A stretch of DNA of 64,000 nt from Paenibacillus sp. E222 (GCF_013401555.1 NZ_CP058552.1:7316001-7380000), one strand, 5' to 3'. Positions 16,966 to 26,483 are shown, counted from the stretch's first letter. Made by a program: numbers and translations. The notes: generated from the sequence alone by a model not told the origin.

Positions 16966-17568
16966 TTATGAAATTGGCATTTGAACAATCCGATCGCATA
17001 ACCTGTCCAGTAACTTACGGTCATGGCTAATGATTAATAGTCCCAGGTTGCGCTGACGCGCGATATTCATCACCGTATGCCAGATCTGGGCCTGTGTGAT
17101 CGCGTCCAGCATGGTGGTCATCTCATCCGCAATGACGTAACGCGTCCCTGTACCGAGTGCGCGTGCAATACAGAATCGTTGCAATTCGCCGCCTGACAAC
17201 TCACCAGGCCTGCGATCCAGCCAATTCGTCTGGATACCCAAGTCATCGAGCATCTCCTGATCCTCGATTGCCGCTTCCCCCAAGACACGGCGCATCCGCC
17301 AGCGAGGATTCACCGCTTTCTCCGGATGCTGGAATACAAGCTGAGCCGGACAGGCTCCGGTTTGCGGAAGCGACTTCCCATCCAGCAGCACTTGACCTGC
17401 CATCGGTTCCATATAACCTGCAAGGATTCGTCCAAGACTTGTTTTGCCACAGCCACTGGGACCCCACAAGCCAACGACTTCTCCCTGATGTACTTCCATA
17501 CTTATATTCTGAAATACCCAAGCGTCTTTACCATAACGATACCCTGCATTTCTAACCTCAAGTGGCAT
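16966..17568 (-). CDS. nikE: Nickel/peptide-type ABC transporter ATP-binding subunit (NikE-like)
   Basis: A 200-residue ATPase subunit, the last gene of the five-gene importer operon. Walker A is GPSGCGKTS, the signature ELSGGELQRFCIARAL, Walker B RYVIADEMTTMLD and the H-loop IISHD. The usual Walker B Glu is present within ADEM. It is short compared with Opp/Dpp ATPases (about 260-320) because it lacks the C-terminal extension after the H-loop, as is usual for NikE. It overlaps the nikD-like gene by 11 bases. Assignment to nickel rests on the adjacent nikR and its operator rather than on this protein. Confidence 0.82.
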   Translation of the reverse strand: MPLEVRNAGYRYGKDAWVFQNISMEVHQGEVVGLWGPSGCGKTSLGRILAGYMEPMAGQVLLDGKSLPQTGACPAQLVFQHPEKAVNPRWRMRRVLGEAAIEDQEMLDDLGIQTNWLDRRPGELSGGELQRFCIARALGTGTRYVIADEMTTMLDAITQAQIWHTVMNIARQRNLGLLIISHDRKLLDRLCDRIVQMPIS

Positions 17569-18514
17569 GAATGCACCTCACTTCCCCACCACGAACTTTG
17601 CGCAGCTCAGGACGTTCACTCGTGCATGCCATGGTCGCTCCAATGCAGCGTGGTGCAAATGAGCATCCTTCTACCTGCTGCCGACCTGCTGCAGGCTGGG
17701 TACCAGACAGAGGTTGAAATTCATTTTGTGGCAATGCGTTCCAGAGCGCCTTTGTGTATGGATGTCTTAACCGTTCGCCCTTTCCCGTAAAATCACAAGC
17801 CTGTGCCGTCTCCACATTGGAGCCTGCGTAAAATACAGATATGCGGTCTGCTGCCGTCAAGGCAGTCGTAATATCATGGGTAATCCAAAGAATGCCGACC
17901 CCTTCATTGGCCAGTTGACGAAAATGCTTCATCGTTTCAGCCAGCACTTCGGGATGAATGCCAGGTGTTGGCTCATCTGCAATAATGAGTTTCGGAGCAC
18001 CAGAGGTAGCTGTTGCCATCAACACCCGCCGAGCCATACCACCTGACAGCTCAAACGGATATTTGCCCGACGTGCCATGAGGCAATCCATAACGTCCCGT
18101 CAGCTCCTGCTCTGCCTTTTGCATCGTGGATCGGAGCGTCGATCCGTGCTTACGCCCTGTCTTTTGGCTTAGAGGTTGAACCTGCCTGCCCACCTTCAAT
18201 AACGGGTCCAAATAACTGACCGATTGCGGAATGTACACCAGCTCATCTCCACGCAGATGAAGCTGCCGATCCTTGGTCAGGTGCTCGCCTGCATAGCTAA
18301 TCCGACCTTCTATCGTCGCATTGGCAGGAAGAATGCCCATGATCGCCTGCGCCAGCACACTTTTGCCAGATCCACTTGCCCCTACGACGGCGACAATCTC
18401 CCCTTCATTCACAGACAGATTCAGATCCTGAATAACATGGTTCTCCTCGTGCCCAAACCATCCCCGAGCACGCCGGAACGAAACCGATACTTCCTCCACT
18501 TCAAGAAGTGCCAT
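17558..18514 (-). CDS. nikD: Nickel/peptide-type ABC transporter ATP-binding subunit (NikD-like)
   Basis: The larger ATPase of the pair, 318 residues. Walker A is GASGSGKSVLAQAIMG and the signature FELSGGMARRVLMATAT. Walker B is KLIIADEPTPG, and the H-loop WITHD follows. The C-terminal Opp/Dpp extension has three to four Cys-containing positions (EGCSFAPRC, ATMACTSERPEL). In the related DppD family these bind an iron-sulfur cluster, though that is not established for this protein. It begins two bases after nikC ends, with GGGAGGTGATGTAAAC as ribosome site, so it is coupled. Confidence 0.83.
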   Translation of the reverse strand: MALLEVEEVSVSFRRARGWFGHEENHVIQDLNLSVNEGEIVAVVGASGSGKSVLAQAIMGILPANATIEGRISYAGEHLTKDRQLHLRGDELVYIPQSVSYLDPLLKVGRQVQPLSQKTGRKHGSTLRSTMQKAEQELTGRYGLPHGTSGKYPFELSGGMARRVLMATATSGAPKLIIADEPTPGIHPEVLAETMKHFRQLANEGVGILWITHDITTALTAADRISVFYAGSNVETAQACDFTGKGERLRHPYTKALWNALPQNEFQPLSGTQPAAGRQQVEGCSFAPRCIGATMACTSERPELRKVRGGEVRCIHAT

Positions 18515-18516
18515 GT

Positions 18517-19500
18517 TTACATCACCTCCCTTGAACTGCCGGTTCCCGTTAATGTCTTCAGACTACCGCCCAACACATCAAACGCACGGACAACCAACAA
18601 CAATGCGAGACCTGGGAAAAAAGCCAACCACCACATACCTGCGGATAAATATCTCATCGACTCTGATAAAATAATTCCGATCGCTGGCTGCTGCGGTGAC
18701 AACCCCAGCCCCAGAAACGTAATCGCTGCCTCATGCAGAATGGCATGAGGGAAGATTAGCAGTACTCCCACGAACAGCTGTGGAATCAGATGGGGCAGCA
18801 TGTGCTGCACCGCAATACGCATTCGCGAATGACCCAATCTACGTGAAATGTGAATATACTCGGCTGATCTCAGCTGAATCATCTCTGCCCTTACAATGCG
18901 GGCCAGATTCGGCCAATGGGTCAGGGCAATCGCTAACGCCACCCCAGGCAAACCTCCACCGAACACAAAAGCCAACATTACCAGCGACACCAAGTGAGGA
19001 ACACTCAGGAAGAGGTCAATGATCCATGAAATGACCCGGTCCGCAGCTTTCCCTGAAGCAGCAGCAAGACCCAGCAATAGCGCGATAAGTCCGCCGCCGC
19101 AAGCCGCGAGTAACCCCACCTGAATGCTCGTTGCCAATCCTTTCAATGTGCGCATGAACATATCTCGTCCCAGCCAATCCGTACCGAAAGGATGTGCCCA
19201 GGCTGGAGCCAGATTCCGATCCATTAATGAGGTCAGCGTCGATTCTGCGGGAAGCAGTCTGCCTGTCAGCCACACGGTGGCAATCCAGATCACTCCCAGG
19301 CCACCCCAGATCATCGCCCATTTGCGCGGATTACGGAAACGAGGATTACTGCCACCTGAATAACCTTTCCCACCATGAGTACGTGGATGGACTGACCTCC
19401 AATTCCTCTTGTTCCCCGCCTCACTTCTGGGAGAGTTAACTTTCGGATGCTGTGCAGTCTGAGCCGCAGGCCGGGAGGGACGTTCCAATGTCTGTTTCAT
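18517..19500 (-). CDS. nikC: Nickel/peptide-type ABC transporter permease (NikC-like)
   Basis: An inner-membrane permease of 327 residues with about six helices. A DppC-type EAA loop for ATPase docking is visible around MRIAVQHMLPHLIP. The N-terminal 60 residues are unusually polar, with many Arg, Ser and Gly, forming a long cytoplasmic extension before the first helix near residue 65. It overlaps nikB by four bases (ATGA). It would form the channel with NikB. Confidence 0.83.
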   Translation of the reverse strand: MKQTLERPSRPAAQTAQHPKVNSPRSEAGNKRNWRSVHPRTHGGKGYSGGSNPRFRNPRKWAMIWGGLGVIWIATVWLTGRLLPAESTLTSLMDRNLAPAWAHPFGTDWLGRDMFMRTLKGLATSIQVGLLAACGGGLIALLLGLAAASGKAADRVISWIIDLFLSVPHLVSLVMLAFVFGGGLPGVALAIALTHWPNLARIVRAEMIQLRSAEYIHISRRLGHSRMRIAVQHMLPHLIPQLFVGVLLIFPHAILHEAAITFLGLGLSPQQPAIGIILSESMRYLSAGMWWLAFFPGLALLLVVRAFDVLGGSLKTLTGTGSSREVM

Positions 19501-20492
19501 CCTGTAGCCTCCTCCTTCATGCGCGGATCAATGATACGGTACAGAATATCGGCAATCATGTTGCCTGTAAACACAAATATCGCACTGCACAGTACAAGTC
19601 CCAGCAGCAGCGGGACATCACCGCGCAATCCCGCCTGGACCGTTGCTTGACCCAATCCGGGATAGGAAAACACTTGCTCCGCGAGCACAGCTCCACCGAA
19701 CAATTCACTAAAAGATGCAAATTGCAGCGTCAAAGCTGGCAGTACCACATGCCTGAACCCATGACGACGAAACAATTGAACACCTCGCTCACCTCGTGCC
19801 CTAGCAAAAAGAATAAAATCCGAGTCCAGTACATCCACCAGCTTCTGCCGGGTATGCAAGGCAATGGCAGCTACACCAGTCAAACTCAATGTGAGCGCAG
19901 GCAGAATCATGTGTATGACCCGATCGCCCCATGACACTTGATCTGCCGCCATGCCCGCAGGTACACCAAGCCCAATGGGCAGCCAGCCAAGCCATACACC
20001 GAATACCATGAGCAGCAACAGCGCGATCCAGAATACCGGCGTGGAAGCCAGTGTGTAACAGTACCAACAGATCAGACGATCCAACCGTGAATCCCGTTTC
20101 ATGGCAGCAACGACGCCCAGACCGAATCCAATCAGACCGGATAACACCCAGGCCACCGCCATAAGAGCGACAGAATTCATGAATCGTTCCTGGATGATGT
20201 CCGCAACCGGCTGTCTATAGATCATCGATGTTCCCAGATCGCCCTGGACTAGTGCCTGTCCCCAAGTAAGCAGCCGTTCTACGGGTGAATCATTGAGTCC
20301 CCAGCGTTCCTCAATAAGACTACGTTGTTCTGCGCTCACCCTGATCATATCTCCACCAATGTAAGCCTCCACCGGGTCCACTGGAGAGAACTGCATTAAT
20401 ATAAAAGACACCACGCTGACTCCTGCCAGCAAAGATAACAGCCGCAGCATTTTAAATCCGACAAATCTGGCCCATCCCATCCTGTCCTCCAT
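19497..20492 (-). CDS. nikB: Nickel/peptide-type ABC transporter permease (NikB-like)
   Basis: A permease of about 331 residues with the DppB topology. A first helix (LLSLLAGVSVVSFILMQF) is followed by a long extracellular loop with FSPVDPVEAYIGGD, then five more helices. The docking loop is RARGERGVQLFRRHGFRHV. Three starts are possible (TTG 20507, ATG 20492, ATG 20480). I choose 20492, which has GGGGAGAGATTGG upstream. It is coupled to nikC by overlap and lies 40 bases after the substrate-binding protein gene. Confidence 0.83.
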   Translation of the reverse strand: MEDRMGWARFVGFKMLRLLSLLAGVSVVSFILMQFSPVDPVEAYIGGDMIRVSAEQRSLIEERWGLNDSPVERLLTWGQALVQGDLGTSMIYRQPVADIIQERFMNSVALMAVAWVLSGLIGFGLGVVAAMKRDSRLDRLICWYCYTLASTPVFWIALLLLMVFGVWLGWLPIGLGVPAGMAADQVSWGDRVIHMILPALTLSLTGVAAIALHTRQKLVDVLDSDFILFARARGERGVQLFRRHGFRHVVLPALTLQFASFSELFGGAVLAEQVFSYPGLGQATVQAGLRGDVPLLLGLVLCSAIFVFTGNMIADILYRIIDPRMKEEATG

Positions 20493-20533
20493 CCAATCTC
20501 TCCCCAATTCAGGTTAAAGCTACCGCAGCGTTT

Positions 20534-22180
20534 CTATTTCGAATCTTCTTCCCAGGACCATTCTTCCAGGTTGGATGTCACAGGCCACCCATGACCATGT
20601 GGATGGATCTGCTGTTCACCGATGTTGAGTCCATTCTTCACCAAATACAGATGATCAATGTTCACCAGCCATGCCCATGGCGCATCGCCCTGGTAACTGA
20701 ATCCTGTCGATCCATCCCACTCCGCTTTCTGCCAGAAGGGCAGTGCCTCTTCTTCCGTTGTCGCTTGGAGAGCCTGCTGCATCCAGTTGTCCACGGTTGG
20801 ATTACTGTACAATCCAGTGTTGTAGTACCCTTCCCCTTTATGGGAACTACTGTAGAGGTTGTATGTCTCAAGCGGATCATGACTGCCCCACCCGAATAAT
20901 ACGGCATTGGTATAAGCCAGCTTTTTCGTCTCTTCCCGGCTCTTTCCCTCTACATTGACCTTGATCCCCGCTTGGGCCACCATATCCGCAGCAGCCAGTG
21001 CCAACGACTGTCTCGTTAAATCGCCTGCAAAATAAAGCAGATTGAACTCGGCCTTTGTACCGTTCTTCTCGACAATTCCGTCACCATCTGTATCCACCCA
21101 GCCCCCATCAGCCAGAATCTGCTTCGCTTCATCCGGATTCGCATCTGCAAATACAGAATCCGGATTGCTCCACGGCAGGTCGTCGCTGACCGAGTAGGCC
21201 GGACGACCATGGCCCTCCAGTACCCCTTCCACCAATGCTGTGCGATCAATCGCCACATTTACCGCTTTGCGAATGGAGATGTCGGATGTAACATCATTGC
21301 CTGCCGGCAGGCCATCACCAGACTTCACGCCTGCGGGCTGCATCGGGAACATGATGCCCCGGTTATCCACTGTTTTCACTGATTCCAGCTTCATGCCGTT
21401 CACCTGCTGCTTGCTGAACGCCGCCGGGATAGCCGCAATATCGACTGTTCCGGCTTGCGCCGCTGCAAAGGCTGCATCCTCATCCAGATAGAGGAACGTC
21501 AGTTTATGGAATGTGGACTTTTTCCCGTAATATTGTTCGTTAGCCTCGACGATCGCCTGCTGACCCTTATCCCATTGCACCAGCTTGTATGGACCAGACC
21601 CAACCGGATGCTCGGCATAATCAGGACCATAGGCGTGCTCGGGCACAATTCCGAGTGTCGTCAGAAGACTGATAAACGTGGACTGCGGCGACTTTAATGT
21701 AAAAACGACAGTGGTTGTATCCGGGGCTTCCACATCAGCCATATTGGTCAAATCGATGACCGAACCGCTCTTGGCAGCCGTTTCAAATGTAAACCTGACA
21801 TCTTCGGCCGTCAGTGGCTCACCATCGGAGAACTTTACATCATCCCGGAGTGTGACGGTCCAAGTCAGCCCATCTTCACTGACGGAATGCTCTGTCGCCA
21901 GATCATTGACCAGTTGAAGTTTGGCATCCCTTTTTAACAAAGTGCTCTGAAAGAGCGGTGAACCGTACTGTCCCCAACCCGTAGTGGGATCAAATCCGCC
22001 CTCCGGTTCCGTGCCAACAGCCAGCACCAATTCGTCTTTGGGGAGAGAAGTCGCCGCCTGATGAACGCTCTCTATTGTTGAGGATGTCCCCTGTGTACAT
22101 CCCGATAGCCCAACTGTGCATATAAGTAAAATGCCTAATCCCGCTCTAACTGATCGTTTCCCCCATGAAAATCCGTGCAT
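20534..22180 (-). CDS. nikA: Nickel/peptide-type ABC transporter substrate-binding lipoprotein (NikA-like)
   Basis: A 548-residue solute-binding protein of family 5 (SBP_bac_5), anchored outside the cell by a lipid on Cys28 (lipobox LSGC). Family features are clear: TVTLRDDVKFSDGEPLTAEDV near residue 110, and HPVGSGPYKLVQWD. Like other members it would clamp its ligand between two lobes. NikA proteins bind Ni through a small organic chelator rather than as free ion. First gene of the operon, with AAGGGGGAACAGCGTA before the ATG and a NikR-type operator 42-69 bases upstream. Peptide transport would be the alternative without nikR and its operator next door. Confidence 0.85.
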   Translation of the reverse strand: MHGFSWGKRSVRAGLGILLICTVGLSGCTQGTSSTIESVHQAATSLPKDELVLAVGTEPEGGFDPTTGWGQYGSPLFQSTLLKRDAKLQLVNDLATEHSVSEDGLTWTVTLRDDVKFSDGEPLTAEDVRFTFETAAKSGSVIDLTNMADVEAPDTTTVVFTLKSPQSTFISLLTTLGIVPEHAYGPDYAEHPVGSGPYKLVQWDKGQQAIVEANEQYYGKKSTFHKLTFLYLDEDAAFAAAQAGTVDIAAIPAAFSKQQVNGMKLESVKTVDNRGIMFPMQPAGVKSGDGLPAGNDVTSDISIRKAVNVAIDRTALVEGVLEGHGRPAYSVSDDLPWSNPDSVFADANPDEAKQILADGGWVDTDGDGIVEKNGTKAEFNLLYFAGDLTRQSLALAAADMVAQAGIKVNVEGKSREETKKLAYTNAVLFGWGSHDPLETYNLYSSSHKGEGYYNTGLYSNPTVDNWMQQALQATTEEEALPFWQKAEWDGSTGFSYQGDAPWAWLVNIDHLYLVKNGLNIGEQQIHPHGHGWPVTSNLEEWSWEEDSK

Positions 22181-22221
22181 TACGCTGTTCCCCCTTCAAT
22201 TTTTACGATTCAACCCATTAC

Positions 22222-22249
22222 GTGTTACTTTTTTTGAAAATTGTAGCAC
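22222..22249. promoter_or_regulatory. Candidate NikR operator
   Basis: A dyad GTGTTAC (22222-22228), 14 bases, GTAGCAC (22243-22249), with one mismatch to perfect symmetry and a total span of 28 bp. This equals the spacing of NikR sites and matches the GTGTTAC-N13/14-GTAACAC form reported for Geobacter NikR rather than the GTATGA form of E. coli. It overlaps the -10 box of the nik promoter, so repression by Ni-NikR is expected. Confidence 0.78.
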
Positions 22250-22270
22250 AAAATAGTTTTATTGTGTCAA
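22240..22270 (-). promoter_or_regulatory. Promoter of the nik operon
   Basis: Minus strand: TTGACA (22265-22270), a 19-base spacer and TACAAT (22240-22245). The spacer is longer than ideal, which fits a promoter that needs tight control. The -10 lies inside the NikR dyad. Confidence 0.6.
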
Positions 22271-22376
22271 CAAACTTAACTTCGAAATCCATTTATTTTC
22301 ATTTACAGGGAATTTAAACGAGATTAACAGGGAGGTCCGTAGATGGTACAGCGTTTCAAGTTAGGTATTATAACAA

Positions 22377-22426
22377 AACAAAAAGAACAACAGATTATCG
22401 GTAATGGACCAATAATCTGTTGTTCT
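22377..22426 (-). terminator. Terminator of nikR
   Basis: AGAACAACAGATTAT pairs perfectly over 15 bp with ATAATCTGTTGTTCT; on the minus strand it is followed by TTTTGTTTTG. Confidence 0.92.
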
Positions 22427-22487
22427 ACATACGTGCTATGGACAAAGTCGGCTAATGCCAATGAATCGGTTATTGAAATTTTGAAAG

Positions 22488-23009
22488 TTAATCCGTTGAA
22501 GAATCAGGAGAATGGTGAGGATGGTGATGACTTTGTTGATTTTGGCTGTGATCATGATTGTGCGGACTGTGGTGGCTTGCCATTTTGTTGAGCTCATCCA
22601 CATACGTTACGGACAGCTCTGCATACAGTACTCCTTTTTGAACCTGGATCTGCTGATGCAGATGACGCAATCGTCCTAGGTTGCCCCGTACCGCAATGAC
22701 CTCCAGACACTGATCATGGTTCAGGTGCACATGCATATTGGAGATGATGTCATGGTGTGCCTCGTGCTGCAGCTCCATTAACCGAATAGGAAGATCACTG
22801 ATATGGTGGTCATACACCATCACAATGGTTCCAGCTACATCCTGCTCGGAATGCAATGCAGAAGGCTCCAGCAATGTTTTACGGACCAAATCACGGAAAG
22901 CTTCTGAACGATTCTTATACCCCTGCTCTTCGATATAGCTGTCAAACTGTTCAATCAGAGGCGTGGGAAATGCCACACCGAACCGGGTCAAATCTTCTTT
23001 GTCTGCCAT
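22488..23009 (-). CDS. nikR: Nickel-responsive regulator NikR with a His-rich tail
   Basis: A 173-residue ribbon-helix-helix repressor. The RHH domain is residues 1-50 (TRFGVAFPTPLIEQFDSY) and the ACT-like metal domain 55-140. All four high-affinity nickel ligands are present by alignment to E. coli NikR: His82, His93, His95 and Cys101, the last three in MHVHLNHDQC. When loaded with nickel it should close the nik operon promoter. It is unusual in having about 30 extra residues after the ACT domain, with ten histidines, which could bind additional metal. It is transcribed separately from the nik genes in the same direction. The ATG follows CAGGAGGATATGA. Confidence 0.93.
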   Translation of the reverse strand: MADKEDLTRFGVAFPTPLIEQFDSYIEEQGYKNRSEAFRDLVRKTLLEPSALHSEQDVAGTIVMVYDHHISDLPIRLMELQHEAHHDIISNMHVHLNHDQCLEVIAVRGNLGRLRHLHQQIQVQKGVLYAELSVTYVDELNKMASHHSPHNHDHSQNQQSHHHPHHSPDSSTD

Positions 23010-23117
23010 TCATATCCTCCTGCCGCCTCGTTTGCTTCGAGTGTACCACAGTCCTGTCTTCTCATCGACTATACTGTTGTTTCTTGGTAGTGGCAAAAAG
23101 GATAATGTAGCTCGCAT

Positions 23118-24149
23118 TTATTTAGGTATCTTGGTCAGTTCCTGTCTGACTTTGGCATAGGTAGCACTTACCTTCTGTTCCAGTGTATAGATATGTTGTT
23201 TGGAGCCTGCCCATTTCTCCGCTGCTGCGGATAAGGAGTTCAACGAGCTTAATACGCGTGATGACTGGCCTAGTTTTGCACTCTGTTTGAACTGCTGCAA
23301 CGCGTTTGAATATCGCTCTTTCGATAGGCTCGCCTGTTTTTTGCCCGTTTGAATCTGCTTCTTCACGGGATCAGCTCCAGCCAGTAAAGTACGCAACCGT
23401 TTCACTTCTGTGCTCTTTCGTTTGCGGGCTTCGGCAAGCTCCTTTTTCTTGAAACGAATGTCTTGTCGAGCAAGCTGAACAACTGGTTTTAACGTATCCG
23501 CTTGGGTGCGAATAGCCGCACTCCATTCCTTGTTTTTGATCGCTTTGGCGGCATCGAGCTGCCTATTCACTGAACTGTACAAGGCAAACAAAGACTCATA
23601 CCGGGCCTCGGTTTGTTTTACCTTTTCGGTTAGACCAGCGATCTTTGCATCATCGATTTGCCTTATACCCACACGTAATTGTTCCAGCTCCTTGGTATTG
23701 GCGGCATGAATGGTCTTTATCTTTTGTTCCCAAGCTTGTTCCTGAGTCGTCCAGTTGCCTACGTTCTCGTACGCTCGTTGCAGGGACAACTTGGTCTGCG
23801 AATCGGCCTTGCTAAGCACGGTCTCCCACGCCTTCTGGGCTGTTACGCCAAACTCAGGACCCGCCGCTTCAGCAGCGGAGGAATAATACATCACACTCAT
23901 ACTGAATATGATGATGAGTCCCAGGCTCATACGGGTCCATACGTTAGCGCGAAGGTTAGGGCGCGCCCCGCATCGGTTGCTCAGGTTGCTCATGAAACTA
24001 TGATTCTTCATGCTCCTCATAAGGGATTGATTCATAATCTTTTGGTTGTTATCATTCCCCTCATTTATGCCGTGTTCCCTGATTTGTGTTGCACACGAAC
24101 AAAGACCCACCTGATGATTTTCCTTTTCTTCCAAAATTCCAGTTTGCAT
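23118..24149 (-). CDS. Exported coiled-coil protein of unknown function
   Basis: A protein of up to 343 residues that I do not recognise. One hydrophobic segment (about residues 75-95, MSLGLIIIFSMSVMYYSSAA) looks like a signal peptide ending near AEAA, but a long polar stretch lies before it if the ATG at 24149 is used. That start has GAGGGGG ten bases upstream. Internal ATGs nearer the signal lack good ribosome sites. The mature part is almost entirely helical and rich in Lys, Gln, Ala and Glu with heptad-like spacing, so an elongated coiled coil outside the membrane is likely. It has no operon partner. Confidence 0.65.
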   Translation of the reverse strand: MQTGILEEKENHQVGLCSCATQIREHGINEGNDNNQKIMNQSLMRSMKNHSFMSNLSNRCGARPNLRANVWTRMSLGLIIIFSMSVMYYSSAAEAAGPEFGVTAQKAWETVLSKADSQTKLSLQRAYENVGNWTTQEQAWEQKIKTIHAANTKELEQLRVGIRQIDDAKIAGLTEKVKQTEARYESLFALYSSVNRQLDAAKAIKNKEWSAAIRTQADTLKPVVQLARQDIRFKKKELAEARKRKSTEVKRLRTLLAGADPVKKQIQTGKKQASLSKERYSNALQQFKQSAKLGQSSRVLSSLNSLSAAAEKWAGSKQHIYTLEQKVSATYAKVRQELTKIPK

Positions 24150-24248
24150 TCTCTTCTACCCCCTCAATGTGAATTGATAATTAGAACCTGCTGGATGTGT
24201 CTGTGCGGTGACTCGATTACGATCCCTGATATACAAACTGGCAAAAAA

Positions 24249-24298
24249 CAAAAAAAGCACCCGCAAGTCAGGCGTATTGCCTGCTCTTACGGGTGCTT
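24249..24298 (-). terminator. Terminator of the second gntR-ABC operon
   Basis: GAAGCACCCG pairs with CGGGTGCTTT around an inner GCAGGC...GCCTGA stem; on the minus strand a T7 run follows. The remaining bases between 24150 and 24455 show no supportable gene. Confidence 0.9.
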
Positions 24299-24455
24299 CC
24301 CTCATAAGCCGTTCCATATGGGATTCGCCGAAATGGTCATCATCTCGAATCGAACCATTACCTTTTCCTAATATATTCCATACTTGTATTCTGGTCAAGT
24401 CAGATAGAGAAACCAGCATATCAACCGGGAGAACCCTTCCCGCTTGCAGATTACT

Positions 24456-26483
24456 TTACCGTCCAGCCAGGATGGCTTTCATTTCTTCTGTCAGGTCTTC
24501 TTCTTTCAGGATCATGTAAATGTTCTCCCCCTGGGTAACATTCAACTTGATCTGATAGATGGTATCTTTCTCTGTTTGATAACCGGACCTTTGACGTTGA
24601 AGCAATTCGCTGATAATTTTTTTATTTTTGGTAGCGATCTGTTTGTTGCCACTTAAATTCCCGTCCACATATTCTGACTGAGGGTACACCATCTGAGGAT
24701 TTCCGGGACTGTTAATCTCTTGCATCACAAACTGCGCGGAAGCCACCTCATCTACTGAAAATTCCAGTTGTTCGTATAATTTGTTTTCTTTCAGCCAATT
24801 CAATACCCGATCATAGCTTGGTTTGATCTCAAAATTCCACATCTCCTTAGGCTGAAAAGGATCATTCGATGAAGAATCCTGATTCATTTCCGCAAATGCA
24901 AAAGACTGCCACGGGGAACGTTGCTCCTCGTAAGTCTGGTCCATAATGTCCTGCTTCAGCAATTCCTTGAACTCACGAACTTGCTGCGGATTACTGATAT
25001 ATACCTTCAGATAAGGACTAATGGTTGAGCGAATTCCAATACTCAGCGCGTCCTCTTCCAGCTTATACGTATCGTATGCAACTCTTTTGTAGTCCTGGGT
25101 CTGTTTCAAAGTCATTAATTCCTGACGGAACTCCGCTTCGGGAATGTAGTATTTACGTTTCATCACCTTGCCGTTATCCAGCTTGTAATTAATAAACACA
25201 TACTCGTCATTACGCATACCTGGATTGATGGGATCATCCAGCAAAGACAGATCAGAATCCACGATCTTCTGATGAAGAGCAATAACAGCTTTCATATATT
25301 CAGAATCACTTGAATAGAAAGGACCATCATCCATTTTCGATGAGACACCGTTAATATAAGTGTATCTCTCTCCACCTAGCTTGATACTGTTAACCTTGTT
25401 CAACTCAGGCACTCGTGCAGCATATCCATTCCAGCTGGCAACAGGCACGTACAAAATCAGTCCGGCGACGATAGCATATAAAACCATCTTGGGCAGCAGC
25501 TTGCTGCTCCAAATCAACCACGTCTTGCGAATAATCATCTCGGCTACAATATAACCGACAACTCCACCGAGGATATATCCGAAGATTCCCCACCCCGATG
25601 ATCCTCTTGGAGCAATAATGGTGAAGTAGGCTCCGCTAATTAAAACCAGCGTAAACATTAAACCAAATCGGAATATGGGTTTAACAAGTGTAAATGTCAC
25701 CGCTTGGGTAGCAGATTCCACCTGTCTCTTCGCATAGAATACGTAAGATAACAGAATGAACAACACTGTCAATATGAAATAAATAATGAGTTCCCAACCG
25801 ATCACAGGAGCTCCACTAATCGAACCCATGCGAAGAACTAAAGATATTTTTTCTGCATTTCGCCCAACATCATCGTACGGATATCCAAGCAGGTAATGTT
25901 GAAGATGCAAGGAAAAAATGAACCATACAACAACAGGCAACAGTAGGAGTGCGTATACGGTGAGTCCCTGTAATACAGACTGTCCAATGCACATGCCTAC
26001 CACCACGGTCAGCATGAACATAAACAGCGAGTAAATGCTCATACTGAGGCCCCACATCCAGATTGAACTACCACCGAAAGTAAAAGCTGGATGATCCAGT
26101 ACTGCCCATACCCAACCGGTTATTGCTGCGGTAATCCAGACCGGAACCAAAGTCACGACGAACCCCGTCAACAAATTAACGGTTAACAGATGCTTGCGGC
26201 GCAGCGGCAAACTGTGGAACAGATCCGAAGGTGCACCAGATTGCATATAACGGAATAAAAATATACCCGCAGCTACCGGGAACGTAATGGCAAACAGAAT
26301 TTGCACTTCCCCATTCGCCTGGAACAAGCTGGTAATCTGCTGTGGTACTTCCCGGTACTCTGTACCGATATAGAGCGGCAGCGAAAACAACAACGTGAGC
26401 AGATACAAAATGCCAATCCATCCATGCTGCCTGAAATTTTGGAACAGGATGCCCCGGTTACAGAACAATCGGTTGAATATCAT
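24456..26483 (-). CDS. Large ABC transporter permease with extracytoplasmic domain (DUF6449-like)
   Basis: A 675-residue permease. About ten transmembrane helices lie in the first 380 residues, followed by a roughly 300-residue soluble C-terminal domain beginning near YAARVPELNKVNSIKLGG. This arrangement matches YtrC/YtrD-type permeases with a DUF6449 tail. Residues before MIFNRLF are excluded because GGAGGATGCAGGAT precedes the ATG at 26483. It overlaps the ATPase gene by 26 bases. It probably works with the ATPase to export or detach a hydrophobic compound in response to envelope stress. The C-terminal domain's job is unknown. Confidence 0.78.
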   Translation of the reverse strand: MIFNRLFCNRGILFQNFRQHGWIGILYLLTLLFSLPLYIGTEYREVPQQITSLFQANGEVQILFAITFPVAAGIFLFRYMQSGAPSDLFHSLPLRRKHLLTVNLLTGFVVTLVPVWITAAITGWVWAVLDHPAFTFGGSSIWMWGLSMSIYSLFMFMLTVVVGMCIGQSVLQGLTVYALLLLPVVVWFIFSLHLQHYLLGYPYDDVGRNAEKISLVLRMGSISGAPVIGWELIIYFILTVLFILLSYVFYAKRQVESATQAVTFTLVKPIFRFGLMFTLVLISGAYFTIIAPRGSSGWGIFGYILGGVVGYIVAEMIIRKTWLIWSSKLLPKMVLYAIVAGLILYVPVASWNGYAARVPELNKVNSIKLGGERYTYINGVSSKMDDGPFYSSDSEYMKAVIALHQKIVDSDLSLLDDPINPGMRNDEYVFINYKLDNGKVMKRKYYIPEAEFRQELMTLKQTQDYKRVAYDTYKLEEDALSIGIRSTISPYLKVYISNPQQVREFKELLKQDIMDQTYEEQRSPWQSFAFAEMNQDSSSNDPFQPKEMWNFEIKPSYDRVLNWLKENKLYEQLEFSVDEVASAQFVMQEINSPGNPQMVYPQSEYVDGNLSGNKQIATKNKKIISELLQRQRSGYQTEKDTIYQIKLNVTQGENIYMILKEEDLTEEMKAILAGR

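Noticed and set aside
24156..24419. An 87-codon minus-strand frame upstream of the coiled-coil gene
   Set aside because: It spans the terminator of the gntR-ABC operon, and its translation does not look like a folded protein.
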